A program made the translations under genes and the position numbers. From assembly GCF_003073045.1 (NCBI RefSeq), contig NC_037593.1:12098735-12162734 (forward strand): DNA of 64,000 bases, in the 5' to 3' direction. The notes under the pieces were generated by a model, which had not been told where the DNA came from, ran no database searches, and saw only the letters and a list, made by a program, of their open reading frames with translations. Shown piece after piece: positions 50,804 to 62,291 of the stretch. The stretch's first letter is position 1. The number at the start of each line of letters is the position of its first letter. Source of the stretch: Pomacea canaliculata (lineage: Eukaryota; Mollusca; Gastropoda; Architaenioglossa; Ampullariidae).

Positions 50804-52249
50804 AACCTTTTGCTTTTCTTCCGTTGATTTAATAGTTTTCTGTATATTTGTCAGAGGCAGCCTTTAGCTGTGCCGTAAGTGTAGGCTATATACCGTATCA
50901 CAAAAAATATCTTGTATCGCCTCATCCGAGCTCTTTACGATCTAGATGTAAACATATTTTTATAATTAAACTGGAAAAATAAATTACGATTACAAGTGTC
51001 CTGGAGAGGTCGTTTACCCTGGGCCCGTGCTGGCTCTCGGCGGCCGTGAGTTCAAACAAGATGTCCCTTAAAGACTCATTTATTAATAGAACATTAGAAT
51101 TAAGAAAGACACTAAGTGTGATTATGTTATAGCTTTCTAGAACACAAGAAGTGATAATCAAATACTATATACAACACTACGCAGTCCCATGTCTTAAATT
51201 AATGTCAGCATGATTTACAGGATGTATGCACCTAACATCATAAAACAACTTACTGTAAACAATATTTTTCATTTGAATCAACGGGATGATAATAGTCTTG
51301 TTGTGAGGAATCAGTAGTAAAAATTCGCCAAGACTGGAATTAGTGTGCTTTCCACTTCACTGCCTTATGGTATATATCATTACTGTATCAACACCATGAC
51401 TCAAAACACTCTTCTCAATAGCGCAATACCTGTCATGGCTGAAAGATTTGCTGAGCATGGCAGTTATGCTACAAAGCGAGCTAGCAAAAAAACAAAAAAA
51501 AAAAAAAAAAAACAACAAAAAACAAAGAGAGACTGGGAAAGAGAATGTGCGTGTGTGGTAACGTCGACAGAAACTATAAAACGTGTAAATAAAACCATAA
51601 ATTAAAAACATTCGTGCAATGCATAAACCTTAAAAAAACCCCAAAGAAAACAAGATATATTAATGTTTTCCAAAACGCGATAGAACAAATACTCCAGTTT
51701 CACAAAGCCAGTTAACAAAAATAAATAAATTGAAAAGCTGTCCTGCTAAATAACAGGGAACATTTATCCTGTCATTAAATGAATGGAAATATGATAAATA
51801 TCTAAATATCAGCCATCGGATGTGAGGCAACACCGACACTGCAGAGAATTATCCTAGATTAAGGGATTAAGAACGTGGGTGATTAAGGGATTAAGAACGT
51901 AAGTATTAGATATGAAAGACGATCAAGACAGCTTGGTTACAAAAGCAAACTGTACATTCACAGAGACGCAGAATAAACAAACCAATCAACCAACACCTTA
52001 GCTGGTTGTTTCATAAAAGCACGTGACAATCAGTTCATCTTTGTCGCATCGTTAAAATATTTTTCTAACTGTTTTCTAATCAAACACATTCATAATATAT
52101 TGCTACAGACCTTGGTCAGCTTTACCATGAAACCAAAAAAAAAAAAAAAAAAAAGCGAGCGAAAAGGTATAAAAACAGGGTCGTCATCTAGTGAACTGGA
52201 CTCGCTTCTGTTGCTATTGCTCTTGAAGGGGTTGTAGCTGTAGTCTGAG
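50804..52249. other. Spacer between 5S gene A and acidic-protein gene A
   Basis: No gene seen. The same spacer recurs at 57,165-58,512. It includes A-rich runs (51,487-51,520; 52,134-52,154) and a repeated word GGGATTAAGAACGT near 51,860-51,900. The core promoter of the downstream gene is at its end. Confidence 0.6.
52168..52174 (+). promoter_or_regulatory. TATA box of acidic-protein gene A
   Basis: TATAAAAACAGGG lies 82 bp before the ATG and is conserved in unit B (58,431). Transcription would start near 52,198. Confidence 0.7.
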
Positions 52250-54774
52250 ATGAGAAACATGAATGTGTTGGTGCTTGTCGGCCTTGTGGCCGGCATGTGT
52301 GCCGTGTGCACTGGAAAACCTTTCGGAAAAAGGGAACTGCCTGTGAATGCGACAGACCAAGGTAAACAGCATTTACTACACCATACTACTGTGACAGCTT
52401 TCTACTTCTTTGCTCCTTTGTTTTAGAAATTGAATCGCAAATTTTCATGTTGACTCCTTTACATCGTTGAAGGATGATCACGTAACATAATTAGAACGAT
52501 TTTAAAATTGTAACAGGATTAAAAACATAATTAGAAGGAAAGCCATAACATTTTTATTCCACACAGCTCAAATGCACGTCATATGTCCTGAGGTGTTCGT
52601 ATAACAGCTACTCGAATAACAAAATCTTGCGAAAGAAATAACCAAGGTGAAATCAAATAAAAGAAACGATGACTCGATGTATCTATTGTTCTGTTCGTAC
52701 AGCTGGTACAGGTGGAAGCAACGGGACTTTGTCAGGTGACATTGATGCAGTCATCCAGGGACTACAGAAACAGGTAGAAACATTGAACGCTACAATGGCA
52801 GCAGATAAAGCAAAGGATGATACGATCAAGAAGCTTACCAGCATGGTCAACAGCTTGAAGAAAGCCAAACCACTCAGCGCCAAACAGGCTCAACCTATTG
52901 TCAAAAAGTAAGAGAAGTACAATGCATTCGTTCACACACAGTCCGTGGCGAGTGTGTATGCAATGCGTGAGTGCGTAAGTGAGTGCGTGCGCGCTGAAAT
53001 ATATTCGTTCTAGCTGGAAAATCTCGGCTTAAAATACATAAACACCACTTGATTTCATACATCCTTGGCATCGTGCTGAGAAAGATTAGAATTGAGTTGT
53101 CTCGCAACTATTCTGTAGATAAGGGCAAAGGTAAAGAATGAAACTTAAGTAGTCAGCTTTTTTCATTTCGTTGTTAGTGTTGTTGACATAGTGCTACAAA
53201 ACATCGTATATTCAAGTATTGAAATATTTTCATAATCAATCAATCGCTCAAGGCATTTATAGTAAAGTAGTAAAGTGCTGATGCTTTATGATCAACACAC
53301 AATTATAATCGAATATTTTGAACACTTCACATTAATACACATACTGGAGCCTGGAGCCTGAAGCCTGTGAGTTGAGTTAGTCAAGCAAAGATGTAAAAAT
53401 GAATTTTTAGTTTTGACTGCTTAAAAGTTACTGACACGGAAAGCATAAGTATAATGTAATAAAAAGAAAATATATGACTGTTAATGAGCTGTGGCCAGAC
53501 GTACAGTCGTACTTAGCTGGCTGATAATGTGTAGCTTACAAAATACTTTAGCTGATGGCAAGTCGACTATGGTTAGCATCCATCTAGTGCCACCGGTCTC
53601 TGGATGCTAGAAAGGGAAATAATTTTATTGCGCTTCTATACATTTCCAAAGGTTAAAGGTAAAGCTTTTATTTTTTTTCCTTTATTCAATAAAGTATTGC
53701 TTAGTTTGGTAACAATAAATAATCTAAAATTCTATATACATTTGTCACTCACAATATGTTGTAGTTATGAAGTATACAGTTTTATGAGTGCTTCTATGAC
53801 TATAAAGCACCACACAGCGTGATGAGTGATGAGCGGGTAAGTGATGAGCGAAGAAATTGGTAAGAGTGTGAGTGAGTGCATACAAGTGTGTGAATGAGCG
53901 CATGCATGGACTGGCTTGCTGACTGACATCTTGTTTGTGTTATTTTAGAGTTGCAGCTAAAGCAGGGAAGACCAGTGCATTGAGCGGCAGTGACATACTC
54001 AAAGGTCTTACTGATCTTCTGAAAAAAATACCATTTAGTGCGAGCGGAAAAGGTGACAATGACCAGGATCCTGAGTCATCCACGTCAGAATCTGATGAAA
54101 CAGATGAAGAAGACACGGAAGACCCGGAAGACCCGGAAGACCCGGATGAACAAGACCCGGAAGACACGGATGAACAAGACCCGGAAGACCCGGATGAACA
54201 AGACCCGGATGAACAATCACCTGACGAGACTCTGGACAACGACGCACCTGCAGAGAAACCAGACGAGCCAGCCTCCGATGAACAGGACGATTCAGCTCCC
54301 GCAGAAGAAACAGCAGAACAAGCACCTGTAGACGAAGAGGACGATTCACCTCCCGCAGAAGAACCGGCTGAGCCCGAACCTGAGAGTGAATCGGTCGTAG
54401 AAGAACCAGCAGAAACAGCATATGTAGACGAACAGGTCGAGACAGATCCTATTGAAGAATCCTACGATCCATCAGTTGAAGAACAGGTCGAGACAGATCC
54501 TATTGACCAATCCTTCGATCCATCAGTTGAAGAACAGGTCGAGACAGATCCTATTGACCAATCCTTCGATCCATCAGTTGAAGACCAGGTCGAGACAGAT
54601 CCTATTGACCAATCCTTCGATCCATCAGTTGATGAATCCTTCGAGCCATCATATGACTCCTTCGAGCCATCATATGACTCCTTCGAGCCATCATATGACT
54701 CCTTCGAGCCGTCATATGACTCCTTCGAGCCATCATATGACTCCTTCGAGTCATTTGGTGGTGATTATTATTAA
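52250..54774 (+). CDS. Secreted acidic repeat protein A
   Basis: Three exons: 52250-52361, 52703-52907, 53949-54774 (TAA); 1,143 nt, 380 residues. Exon 1 encodes a signal peptide (NMNVLVLVGLVAGMCAVCTG) and a basic KPFGKRELPVN stretch with a possible dibasic cleavage site. Exon 2 is rich in K/A/L/D with heptad-like spacing, possibly a short coiled coil. Exon 3 is extremely acidic: EDPEDPDEQ-type repeats, PAEE blocks, four 17-residue repeats around EQVETDPIDQSFDPSVE, then five SFEPSYD units ending GGDYY. No known domain recognised. By composition it may be an extracellular cation-binding protein such as a shell-matrix, mucus or adhesive component; this is inference. Gene B is its tandem duplicate. 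The same frame stays open for 51 codons after the stop. Confidence 0.88.
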
Positions 54775-54930
54775 CCAGTTGACCCAGAACCTGCGGAAGA
54801 ACCGATCGCGGCACCTGTTGGGGAACCGGAGATGCAAAATGTTGAAGACATTGGGTCGGATGACATTGCTCTTTATGATATTGTTTCTGGCGACTTCGGA
54901 TCTTTTAATAGGTTTGCATTGCGACGATGA
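54775..54930 (+). other. Acidic open frame directly after the stop of gene A
   Basis: After TAA the same frame continues for 51 codons to TGA (54,928-54,930). Its composition continues the protein's style (PVDPEPAEEPIAAPVGEPE, then DIGSDDIALYDIVSGDFGS). In unit B the matching DNA (60,851-61,005) has one base fewer near its start, so the frame relation to the stop is lost, yet the acidic frame downstream is also open. It could be an old C-terminus, a readthrough tail or an alternative exon behind the acceptor-like GACCCAG/GACCAG. Confidence 0.6.
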
Positions 54931-55202
54931 TGGCAGGTTTGAGATAAGCCTTCATGCGCTATAATGGTGGTCTTGACATACACCATTTGTCTATTTGCCT
55001 TTATTCTTCAAACACTAACCACTTCTTCTGTTGTAGTGGTTTGCACTGTCATAGAGGAGAAAACTGGCGAACGCTTGTTTTTAGAGTCTTTATTCCAATT
55101 ATATCACTTCTGAATTAAAAAACCAGTCGATTTATTTATACTTTGAGAGAAAGTGAGTGAGAGGAGACACAATTACACACGAGAGAGAGAGAGAGAGAAA
55201 GC

Positions 55203-55372
55203 TTTTTTTTACACCGAGTCAGCAACTAAAGCTATATCATGGCAAAGCATCCGGCCTTGTAACCAGGTACCACATGCAGGGAAAAAGTATGCCCGAGACG
55301 AGATCTGAACCCAGGGCAGCCAATACATCACTATATTAGTAAAGGCTCTAGCCCTTGCAACACCGGGCCGCC
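55203..55372 (-). mobile_element. tRNA-derived SINE, copy in unit A
   Basis: On the minus strand it begins GGCGGCCCGGTG and contains a B-box-like GGGTTCAGATCTCGTCTCGG; its poly(A) tail appears as T-run 55,203-55,210. It sits in a GA-repeat that continues on both sides. It lacks about 29 bp present in the unit B copy. Confidence 0.75.
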
Positions 55373-57045
55373 TTGAGAGAGAGAGAAGGCAGAAGGGGAG
55401 AGACTGCAGAGAATGGGGAAATGCGCCCCACATAAATCCATTTTATTACTACTGCTTTATTCACTTATACAATTTACATATATTCACACAGCGGAAACAA
55501 ATTATTTACTTCGTAAGTCTGAAGGTTTCCTATACCGCGCTTGCCGACAGACTTCATTCAACATAGATCGGACAAGCTCAACCTCGAACTGTCTGTTGAA
55601 AAAGCTTTCTAAATTAGTTTTTCTAGCTGTGGCTCACACACTCTCATGTAGATGAACCTGCTGTCGATACCCAAGAAGTTCCCACACTTATAGGATGGCC
55701 AAGCTTTGAGTTGTACACTACGCTGTACATTTTCATCCCTCCTCTGTCTAATTTTGTAGAAACTTATTACGTTAACAAGAGGAATAATATAAAAATATAA
55801 AACGCTACACTAAACTAACTATCGAAACGGTAGCTAATGAGAACTTGTCTGGGCAAAGACTGAAAAATAGTTGTAGCCGGTATCAATGTCACAATGTTCT
55901 CTGTCTTAAAAGGCTAGTAATTAAAGGATTTGTGGGGTCCATATTTTTAATGAATGGGTGAAATACACAGTTTTACCCAATGATTAAAAAACTTGTACTC
56001 GCCATTTCTTTGAAAACAAAAAAACGCAAAATGGTTGATTAAAATAGCCCACTGACTGATCGTTTGACCAGCTCTTCATCACGTGGACCTTAAAATGGAT
56101 TCATTAATAAAAAAAAAAGTCTCTCCGAAAAAATTCCACCATATCATGTACTTGTTCTGCTGACGGTGCACTCTAAAACATGCACTTCATCATGGAATTA
56201 AAAAAATGCTCCTCCTAGTGTGAAAATTGCTTAACAAGAGAAACATTTATTAACAGTCTCGTCAAAGTGAGAATTTAATTTTGGAGGAAAATTATTGTGC
56301 TCACCTCAGTAAGTTATAACATCTTAACAAAAACAATTAAACGTTTGAATAATTCTTCGCTTACGTGCAATGATCATCCGTTTCCTTCTGATACCAAATA
56401 TTGTAAATGTGGTGTTTGTGACTTTACAGCAGCTCAGCTACGAAAGTGTTTTGGGTATTAGGCCGCTAGGACAAAGTAACAGGTGATGCAACAACTCCCT
56501 AATAACCACCATATGTTTGTTTCTAGAGATGCATTAAAGTATGACAAAATATATCAACAGATGTGAGCATGCACAGCTTTGGGAGGGTAGAAGTGGTAAT
56601 TAAAACTCGGGTATCAGGCCTCTAGGACAAATTAGTCACAGCCTTTATGAATAGGGCAGTTTGATAGAGATCGAAGCAGGGGCGTCCCTAGGCATGTGCA
56701 AAACTCTGCACCTGAACAAGGCCGCCACGCCAACATATATTAAATATAAAAGAGAAAGAGAAAGTAGCGACACAGCGGACGGTGTTGTGGCCGAAAAACA
56801 TTGTTACTTGTTAACTAGTCCGCTGTATTTACTAATTATTTAATTGCTAGAGTCGGAACAGCAAGCTATACGTCATGATTTATTTTATTTTGATATGTTT
56901 TTTCTTCTTTCTTAAAGAATCCGTTGTTGTGTTGTTGATCGTGGAATTGGTGCATGTAACTTTCTGTGTATATTAGCTGAGAAGGGGGTGGGGGTTGTCT
57001 CGAGTGTGCGGCTGTTTAATAAAGCTTTGTAATGCTGCTGTCCTC
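55373..57045. other. Spacer between unit A and 5S gene B
   Basis: 55,373-55,873 belongs to the duplicated unit (matching 61,468-61,973). 55,874 to about 56,940 is unique spacer with short frames only. A CAGGGGCGTCCC start at 56,683 resembles a hAT MITE end, but no partner end was found. From about 56,940 the sequence resembles the region upstream of 5S gene A. Confidence 0.5.
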
Positions 57046-57164
57046 GCCTACGGCCATACCACGTTGAACACACCGGTTCTCGTCCGATCACCGAAGTCAA
57101 GCAACGTCGGGCCCGGTTAGTACTTGGATGGGTGACCGCCTGGGAACACCGGGTGTTGTAGGCA
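57046..57164 (+). rRNA. 5S ribosomal RNA, copy B
   Basis: Identical to copy A except GGGTGTTGTAGGC for GGGTGCTGTAGGC near the 3' end. The terminal stem and internal control regions are intact, and a T-rich terminator (CTTTTTGCTTTTC) follows. Upstream, TTTAATAAAGC stands at the position of the copy A TATA element. Confidence 0.95.
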
Positions 57165-58512
57165 AACTTTTTGCTTTTCTTCCGTTGATTTTAATAGTTT
57201 TCTGTATATTTGTCAGAGGCAGCCTTTAGCTATGCGGGGCCGAGAGCCGTAAGTGTAGGCTATATACTGTATAACAGAAATATCCTGTCTCTCCTCCTCT
57301 GAGATCTTTACGATCTAGATGTAAACATATTATTATAATTAAACTGGAAAAATAAATTACGATTACAAGGGTCCTGGAGAGGTGGTTTACCCTGGGCCTG
57401 TGCTGGCTCTCGGCGGCCGTGAGTTCAAACAAGGTGTCCCTTAAAGACTCATTTATTAATCGAACATTAGAATTAAGAAAGACACTAAGTGTGATTATGT
57501 TATAGCTTTCTAGAACACAAGAAGTGATGAGAAAAATCCTATATACAACACTACGCAGTCCCATGTCTTAAATTAATGTCAGCATTATTTACAGGATGTA
57601 AGCACCTAAAATCATGAAACAACTTACTGTCAGACAATTACTGTAAACAATATTTTTCATCTGAATCAACGGGATGATAATAGTCTTGTTGTGACGAATC
57701 AGTAGTAAAACTTCTCCAACACTGGAATTAGTGTGCTTTCCAGTTCACTGCCTTAGGGTCTATATCATTACTGTATCAACACCATGACTCAACACACTCT
57801 TCTCAATAACGCAATGCCTGTCACGTGACTTAAGCACGGCTGAAAGATTTGCTGAGCATGGTAGTTATGCTACAAAGCGAGCGAGCAGGAAAAAGAGAGA
57901 CGGGGTTAGAGAATGTGTGTGTGGTGACGTCGACAGTAAATATAAAACGTTTAAATATAAACATACATTAAAAACATTCGTGCAAGGCATTCAGCTAATA
58001 ACAATAAATAAATTGACAAAGTATCCTGCTAAATAACAGGGAATATTTATCATGTCGTTAAATGAATGGAAATAGGATGAACTAAATATCAGCCATCGGA
58101 TGTGAGGCAACGCAGAGAATTATCCTAGATTAAGGGATTAAGAACGTGGGTGATTAAGGCATTAAGAACGTAGGTATTAGATATGAAAGACGACTGAGGC
58201 AGCTTGGTTACAAAAGCAAACTGTACATTCACAGAGACGCAGAATAAACAAACCAACCAACCAACACCTTAGCTGGTTGTTTCATAAAAGCACGTGACAA
58301 TCAGCTCAACTTTGTCGCATCGTTAAAATATTTTTCTAACTGTTTTTTAATCAAACACATTCATAATATATTGCTACAGACCTTGGTCATCTTTACCATG
58401 TTCGGGTAAAAAAGAAATCGAGCGAAAAGGTATAAAAACAGGGTCGCCGTCAAGTGAACTGGACTCTCTTCTGTTGCTATTGCTCTTGAAGGGGTTGTAG
58501 CTGTAGTCCGAG
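57165..58512. other. Spacer between 5S gene B and acidic-protein gene B
   Basis: Counterpart of 50,804-52,249, slightly shorter. No gene seen; a CRE/E-box-like TCACGTGAC at 57,820 is not in unit A. Confidence 0.6.
58431..58437 (+). promoter_or_regulatory. TATA box of acidic-protein gene B
   Basis: TATAAAAACAGGG 82 bp before the ATG, the same position as in gene A. Confidence 0.7.
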
Positions 58513-60850
58513 ATGAGAAACATGAATGTGTTGCTGCTTTTCGGCCTTGTGGCCGGCATGTGTGCCGTGTGCACTGGAAAACCTTTCGGAAAACGGGAAC
58601 TGCCTGTGAATGCGACACACAAAGGTAAACAGCATTTACTACACCATACTACTGTGACAGCTTTCTACTTCTTTGCTCCTTTGTTTTAGAAATTAAATCG
58701 CAAATTTTCATGTTGATTCCTTTGCATGTTGAAGGATGATCACGTAACATAATTAAAACGATTTTAAAATTGTAACAGGATTAAAAACATAATTAGAAGG
58801 AAAGCCATAACATTTTTATTTCACACAGCTCAAATGCACGTAACATGTCCTGAGGTGTTCGTATAACAGCTACTCGAAGAACAAAATCTTGCAAAAGAAA
58901 TAAACAAGGTGAAACCAAATAAAAAAAAACGATGACTCGATGTATCTATTGTTCTGTTCGTACAGCTGGCACAGGTGGAAGCAACGGGACTTTGTCAGGT
59001 GACATTGATGCAGTCATCAAGGGACTAAAGAAACAGATAGAAACATTGAACGCTTCAATGGCAGCAAATAAAGCAAAGGATGATACGATCAACAAGCTTC
59101 TCAGCATGGTCAAAAGCTTGAATAAAGCCAAACCACTAAGCGCAAAACAGGCTCAACCTATTGTCAAAACGTAAGAGAGATATGACAGTCCATGTCGAGT
59201 GTGTATGCAATGCGTGAGTGCGTAAGTGAGTGCGTGCGCGCTGAAATATACTCTTTCTAGCTTGAAAATCGCGGCTTAAAATACACGAAACACCACTTGA
59301 TTTCATACATCCTTGGCATCGTGCTGAGAAAGATTAGTGTTAAGTTGTCTCGCAACTATTCTGTAGATAAGTGAAAAGGTAAAGAATGAAACTTAAGTAG
59401 TCAGCTTTTTTCATTTCGTTGTTAGTGTTGTTGACATAGTGCTACCAATCAGTCACCAGTCACATTAATACACATACTGGAGCCTGGAGCCTGTGAGTAG
59501 AAAGTTAGTCAAGCAAAGATGTAAAAATGAATTTTTAGTTTTGACTGCTTAAAAGTTACTGACATGGAAAGCATAAATATAATGTAATAAAAAGAAAATA
59601 TATGGCTGTTGATGAGCTGTGGCCCGTCGTACAGTCGTACTTAGTGCGTCCGGTCTCTGGATGCTAGAAAGGGAAATAACTTCATTGCGCTTCTATTCTT
59701 TTCTAAAGGTTAAAGGTAAAGTTTTTATTTTTTTCCTTTCTTCAATAAAGTATTGCTTAGTTTGGTAACAACAAATAATCTAAAATTTTAGAAACATTTG
59801 TCAATCACAGTATGTTGTAGTTATGAAGTATACAGTTTTATGAGTGTTTCTATGACTATAAAGCACCACACAGCGTGATGAGTGATGAGAGGGTGAGTAA
59901 GTGATGAGCAAACTAATTGGTAAGTGTGAGTGAGTGCATACAAGTGTGTGAATGAGCGCATGCATGGACTGGCTTGCTGACTGACATCTTGTTTGTGTTA
60001 TTTTAGTGTTGCAGACAAAGCAGGGAAGACCAGTGCACTGGGCGGCAGTGACATACTCAAAGGTCTTACTGGTCTTCTGAAACAATTGCCATTTAGTGCG
60101 GGCGGAAGAGGTAAAAATGACCAGGACCCTGAGTCATCCAAGTCAGAATCTGATGGAACAGATGCAGAAGACCCGGATAAACAATCACTTGACGAGACTC
60201 TGGACAACGAAGCACCTGAAGAGAAACCAGACGAGCCAGGCTCCGATGAAGAGGATGATTCTGATCCCGCAGAAGAAACAGAAGATCCAGCAGCTGTAGA
60301 CGAAGAGGACGATTCAGATCCCGCAGAAGAAACAGAAGATCCAGCAGCTGTAGACGAAGAGGACTATTCAGATCCCGCAGAAGACCTGGCTGAGCCCGAA
60401 CCTGAGAGTGAATCGGAAGACTATGAATATGAAGACTCCTACGATCCATCATATGAAGACTCCTACGATCAATCATATGAAGACTCCTTCGATCCATCAT
60501 ATGAAGACTCCTACGATCCTTCATATGAAGACTCCTACGATCAATCATATGAAGACTCCTTCGATCCATCATATGAAGACTCCTACGATCAATCATATGA
60601 AGACTCCTACGATCCATCATATGAAGACTCGGACGATCAATCATATGAAGACTCCTATGATTCATCATATGAAGACTCCTACGATCCATCATATGAAGAC
60701 TCCTACGATCCATCATATGAAGACTCCTACGATCAATCATATGAAGACTCCTACGATCAATCATATGAAGACTCCTACGATTCATCATATGAAGACTCCT
60801 ACGATTCATCATATGAAGACTCCTACGATCAATCATATGATTATTATTAA
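58513..60850 (+). CDS. Secreted acidic repeat protein B
   Basis: Three exons: 58513-58624, 58966-59170, 60007-60850 (TAA); 1,161 nt, 386 residues, phases as in gene A. Signal peptide (NMNVLLLFGLVAGMCAVCTG), KPFGKRELPVN, the K/A/L-rich exon 2, then the acidic exon 3 with two EEDDSDPAEETEDPAAVD repeats. The C-terminal half has changed completely: instead of the 17-residue and SFEPSYD repeats of A it has 17 tandem 8-residue units of the form YEDSYDPS (P may be Q or S), ending YDYY. The mature protein is very acidic and rich in Tyr and Ser. Function unknown; phosphorylation or Tyr modification and calcium binding are plausible for such a composition but not shown. Confidence 0.88.
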
Positions 60851-61268
60851 CCAGTTGACCAGAACCTGCGGAAGAACCGATCGCGGCACCTGTTGGGGAA
60901 CCGGAGATGCAAAATGTTGAAGACATTGGGTCGGATGACATTGCTCTTTATGATATTGTTTCTGGCGACTTCGGATCTTTTAATAGGTTTGAATTACGAC
61001 GATGATGGCAGGTTTGAAACACGCCTTCATGCGCTATAATGGTGGTCTTGACATACACCATGTGTCTATTTGACTTTATTCTTCAAACACTAACCACTTC
61101 TTCTGTTTTAGTGGTTTGCACTGTCATAGAGGAGAAAACTGGCGAAAGCTTGTTTTTAGAGTCTTTATTACAATTATATCCCTTCTGAAAAAAAAACCCC
61201 TGTCGATTTATTTGTACTTTGAGGGAGAGTGAGTGAGAGGAGACACACATACACACGAGAGAGAGAGC
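60851..61268. other. 3' region of acidic-protein gene B
   Basis: Nearly identical to the region after gene A. 60,851-61,005 corresponds to the acidic open frame there, with a one-base deletion near the start; the acidic frame from about 60,861 remains open to TGA. Confidence 0.6.
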
Positions 61269-61467
61269 TTTTTTTTTACACCGAGTCAGTAACTAAAGCT
61301 ATATCATGGCAAAGCATCCGACCTTGTAACCAGGTACCACATGCAGGGAAAAAGTATGCCCGAGACGAGATCTGAACCCAGGGCAGCCAATCCATCACTA
61401 TATTAGTGTATCGCAGCTCTTATCATGACAATTAGTAAAGGCTGTAGCCGTTGCGCCACCGGGCCGC
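61269..61467 (-). mobile_element. tRNA-derived SINE, copy in unit B
   Basis: Fuller copy (199 bp). Minus strand starts GCGGCCCGGTGGCGCAACGG, an A-box-like region (TGGCGCAACGG), then GGGTTCAGATCTCG as B box. The T-run at 61,269-61,277 is its poly(A) tail. Flanked by GA repeats, and present in both units, so it predates the duplication. Confidence 0.8.
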
Positions 61468-61972
61468 ATTGAGAGAGAGAGAAGGCGGAAGGGGAGAGAC
61501 TGCAGAGAATGGGGAATTGCGCCCCACATAAATCCATTTTATTACTACTGCTTTATTTACTTATACAATTTACATATTCACACAGCGGAAACAAATTATT
61601 TATTTCATAAGTCTGAAGGTTTCCTATACCGCGCTTGCCGACAGACTTCATTCAACATAGATCGGACAAGCTCAACATCGAATTGTCTGTTGAAAAAGTT
61701 TTCTAAATTAGTTTTTCTAGCTGTGGCTCACACACTCTCATGTAGATGAACCTGCTGTCGATACCCAATGAGTTCCCACACTTATAGGATGGCCAAGCTT
61801 TGAGTTGTACTCTACGCTTTACATTTTCTTACCTCCCCTGTCTAAATTTGTAGAATCTTAGAAACTACATTTAACAAGAGGAATAATATAAAAATATAAA
61901 ACGCTACACTAAACTAACTATCGAAACGGTAGCTAATGAGAACTTGTCTGGGCAAAGACTGAAAAATAGTTG

Positions 61973-62088
61973 TTATGCTTATTATCTTTTTATATTTAAT
62001 GCTTAATTAATTCATTTCTATAGTTAATTTTTATGCTTATTATCTTTTTATATTTAATGCTTAATTAATTCATTTCTATAGTTAATTT
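61973..62088. repeat. Perfect 58-bp tandem duplication
   Basis: 61,973-62,030 and 62,031-62,088 are identical 58-bp AT-rich units, at the exact right edge of the unit B homology. Confidence 0.9.
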
Positions 62089-62191
62089 TTTCCCTGAAAA
62101 GGGCGAGGGCTAAGTGGAAAAAAGCGCTCAGTTGCTTATTTTACCCCTCGTTAATAAAGAATTGTCATTGTCATTGTCATTGTCATTGTCA
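62089..62191 (+). mobile_element. Retroposon 3' tail with (TCATTG)n
   Basis: Shares GGGCGAGGGCTAA-like, TTGCTTATTTTACCCCTCG and AAAGAATTGTCATTGTC words with 44,725-44,815, ending in five TCATTG units. It looks like the 3' end of a LINE or SINE with a simple-repeat tail, about 100 bp before the SDR start codon. Confidence 0.6.
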
Positions 62192-62291
62192 CCTGTTTAG
62201 CCGCTGACCGGTGGAGTTATCGGCAGAGCGAGACTCGGGAGTGGTCTCCCTTACGAGAGCAAAGGTGAAGCAGACGGCAGGTACAACGATA

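Larger units (their letters stand above)
50570..55873. repeat. Tandem segmental duplication, unit A
   Basis: Holds 5S gene A, acidic-protein gene A and a SINE in the same order and spacing as unit B (about 56,940-61,973). Homology ends at GAAAAATAGTTGT in both. Coding, intronic and spacer sequence are all alignable by eye, with many small differences. The offset between units is 6.36 kb at the 5S genes; 55,874-56,940 is a unique spacer between them. Confidence 0.85.
56940..61973. repeat. Tandem segmental duplication, unit B
   Basis: Second unit of the duplication that includes 5S gene B, acidic-protein gene B and the SINE. Homology to unit A breaks at 61,973, exactly where a 58-bp tandem duplication starts. 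Confidence 0.85.

Noticed and set aside
54035-54964. Long open frames in other phases and on the minus strand over acidic-protein gene A
   Set aside because: The internal DNA repeats are multiples of three, so alternative frames stay open; only the listed frame joins exons with a signal peptide in phase.
56683-56760. CAGGGGCGTCCC start resembling a hAT MITE end
   Set aside because: No matching inverted end or 8-bp duplication was found.
50685-57164. 5S sequences as 5S-derived SINEs or pseudogenes
   Set aside because: Both are full length with an intact terminal stem and internal promoter, are followed by T-rich terminators and have no SINE body or poly(A) tail.
60093-60941. 282-codon minus-strand frame over gene B (HMMDRRSL repeats)
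   Set aside because: Shadow of the 24-bp repeat array; no splice partners, signal peptide or conservation of the frame in gene A.
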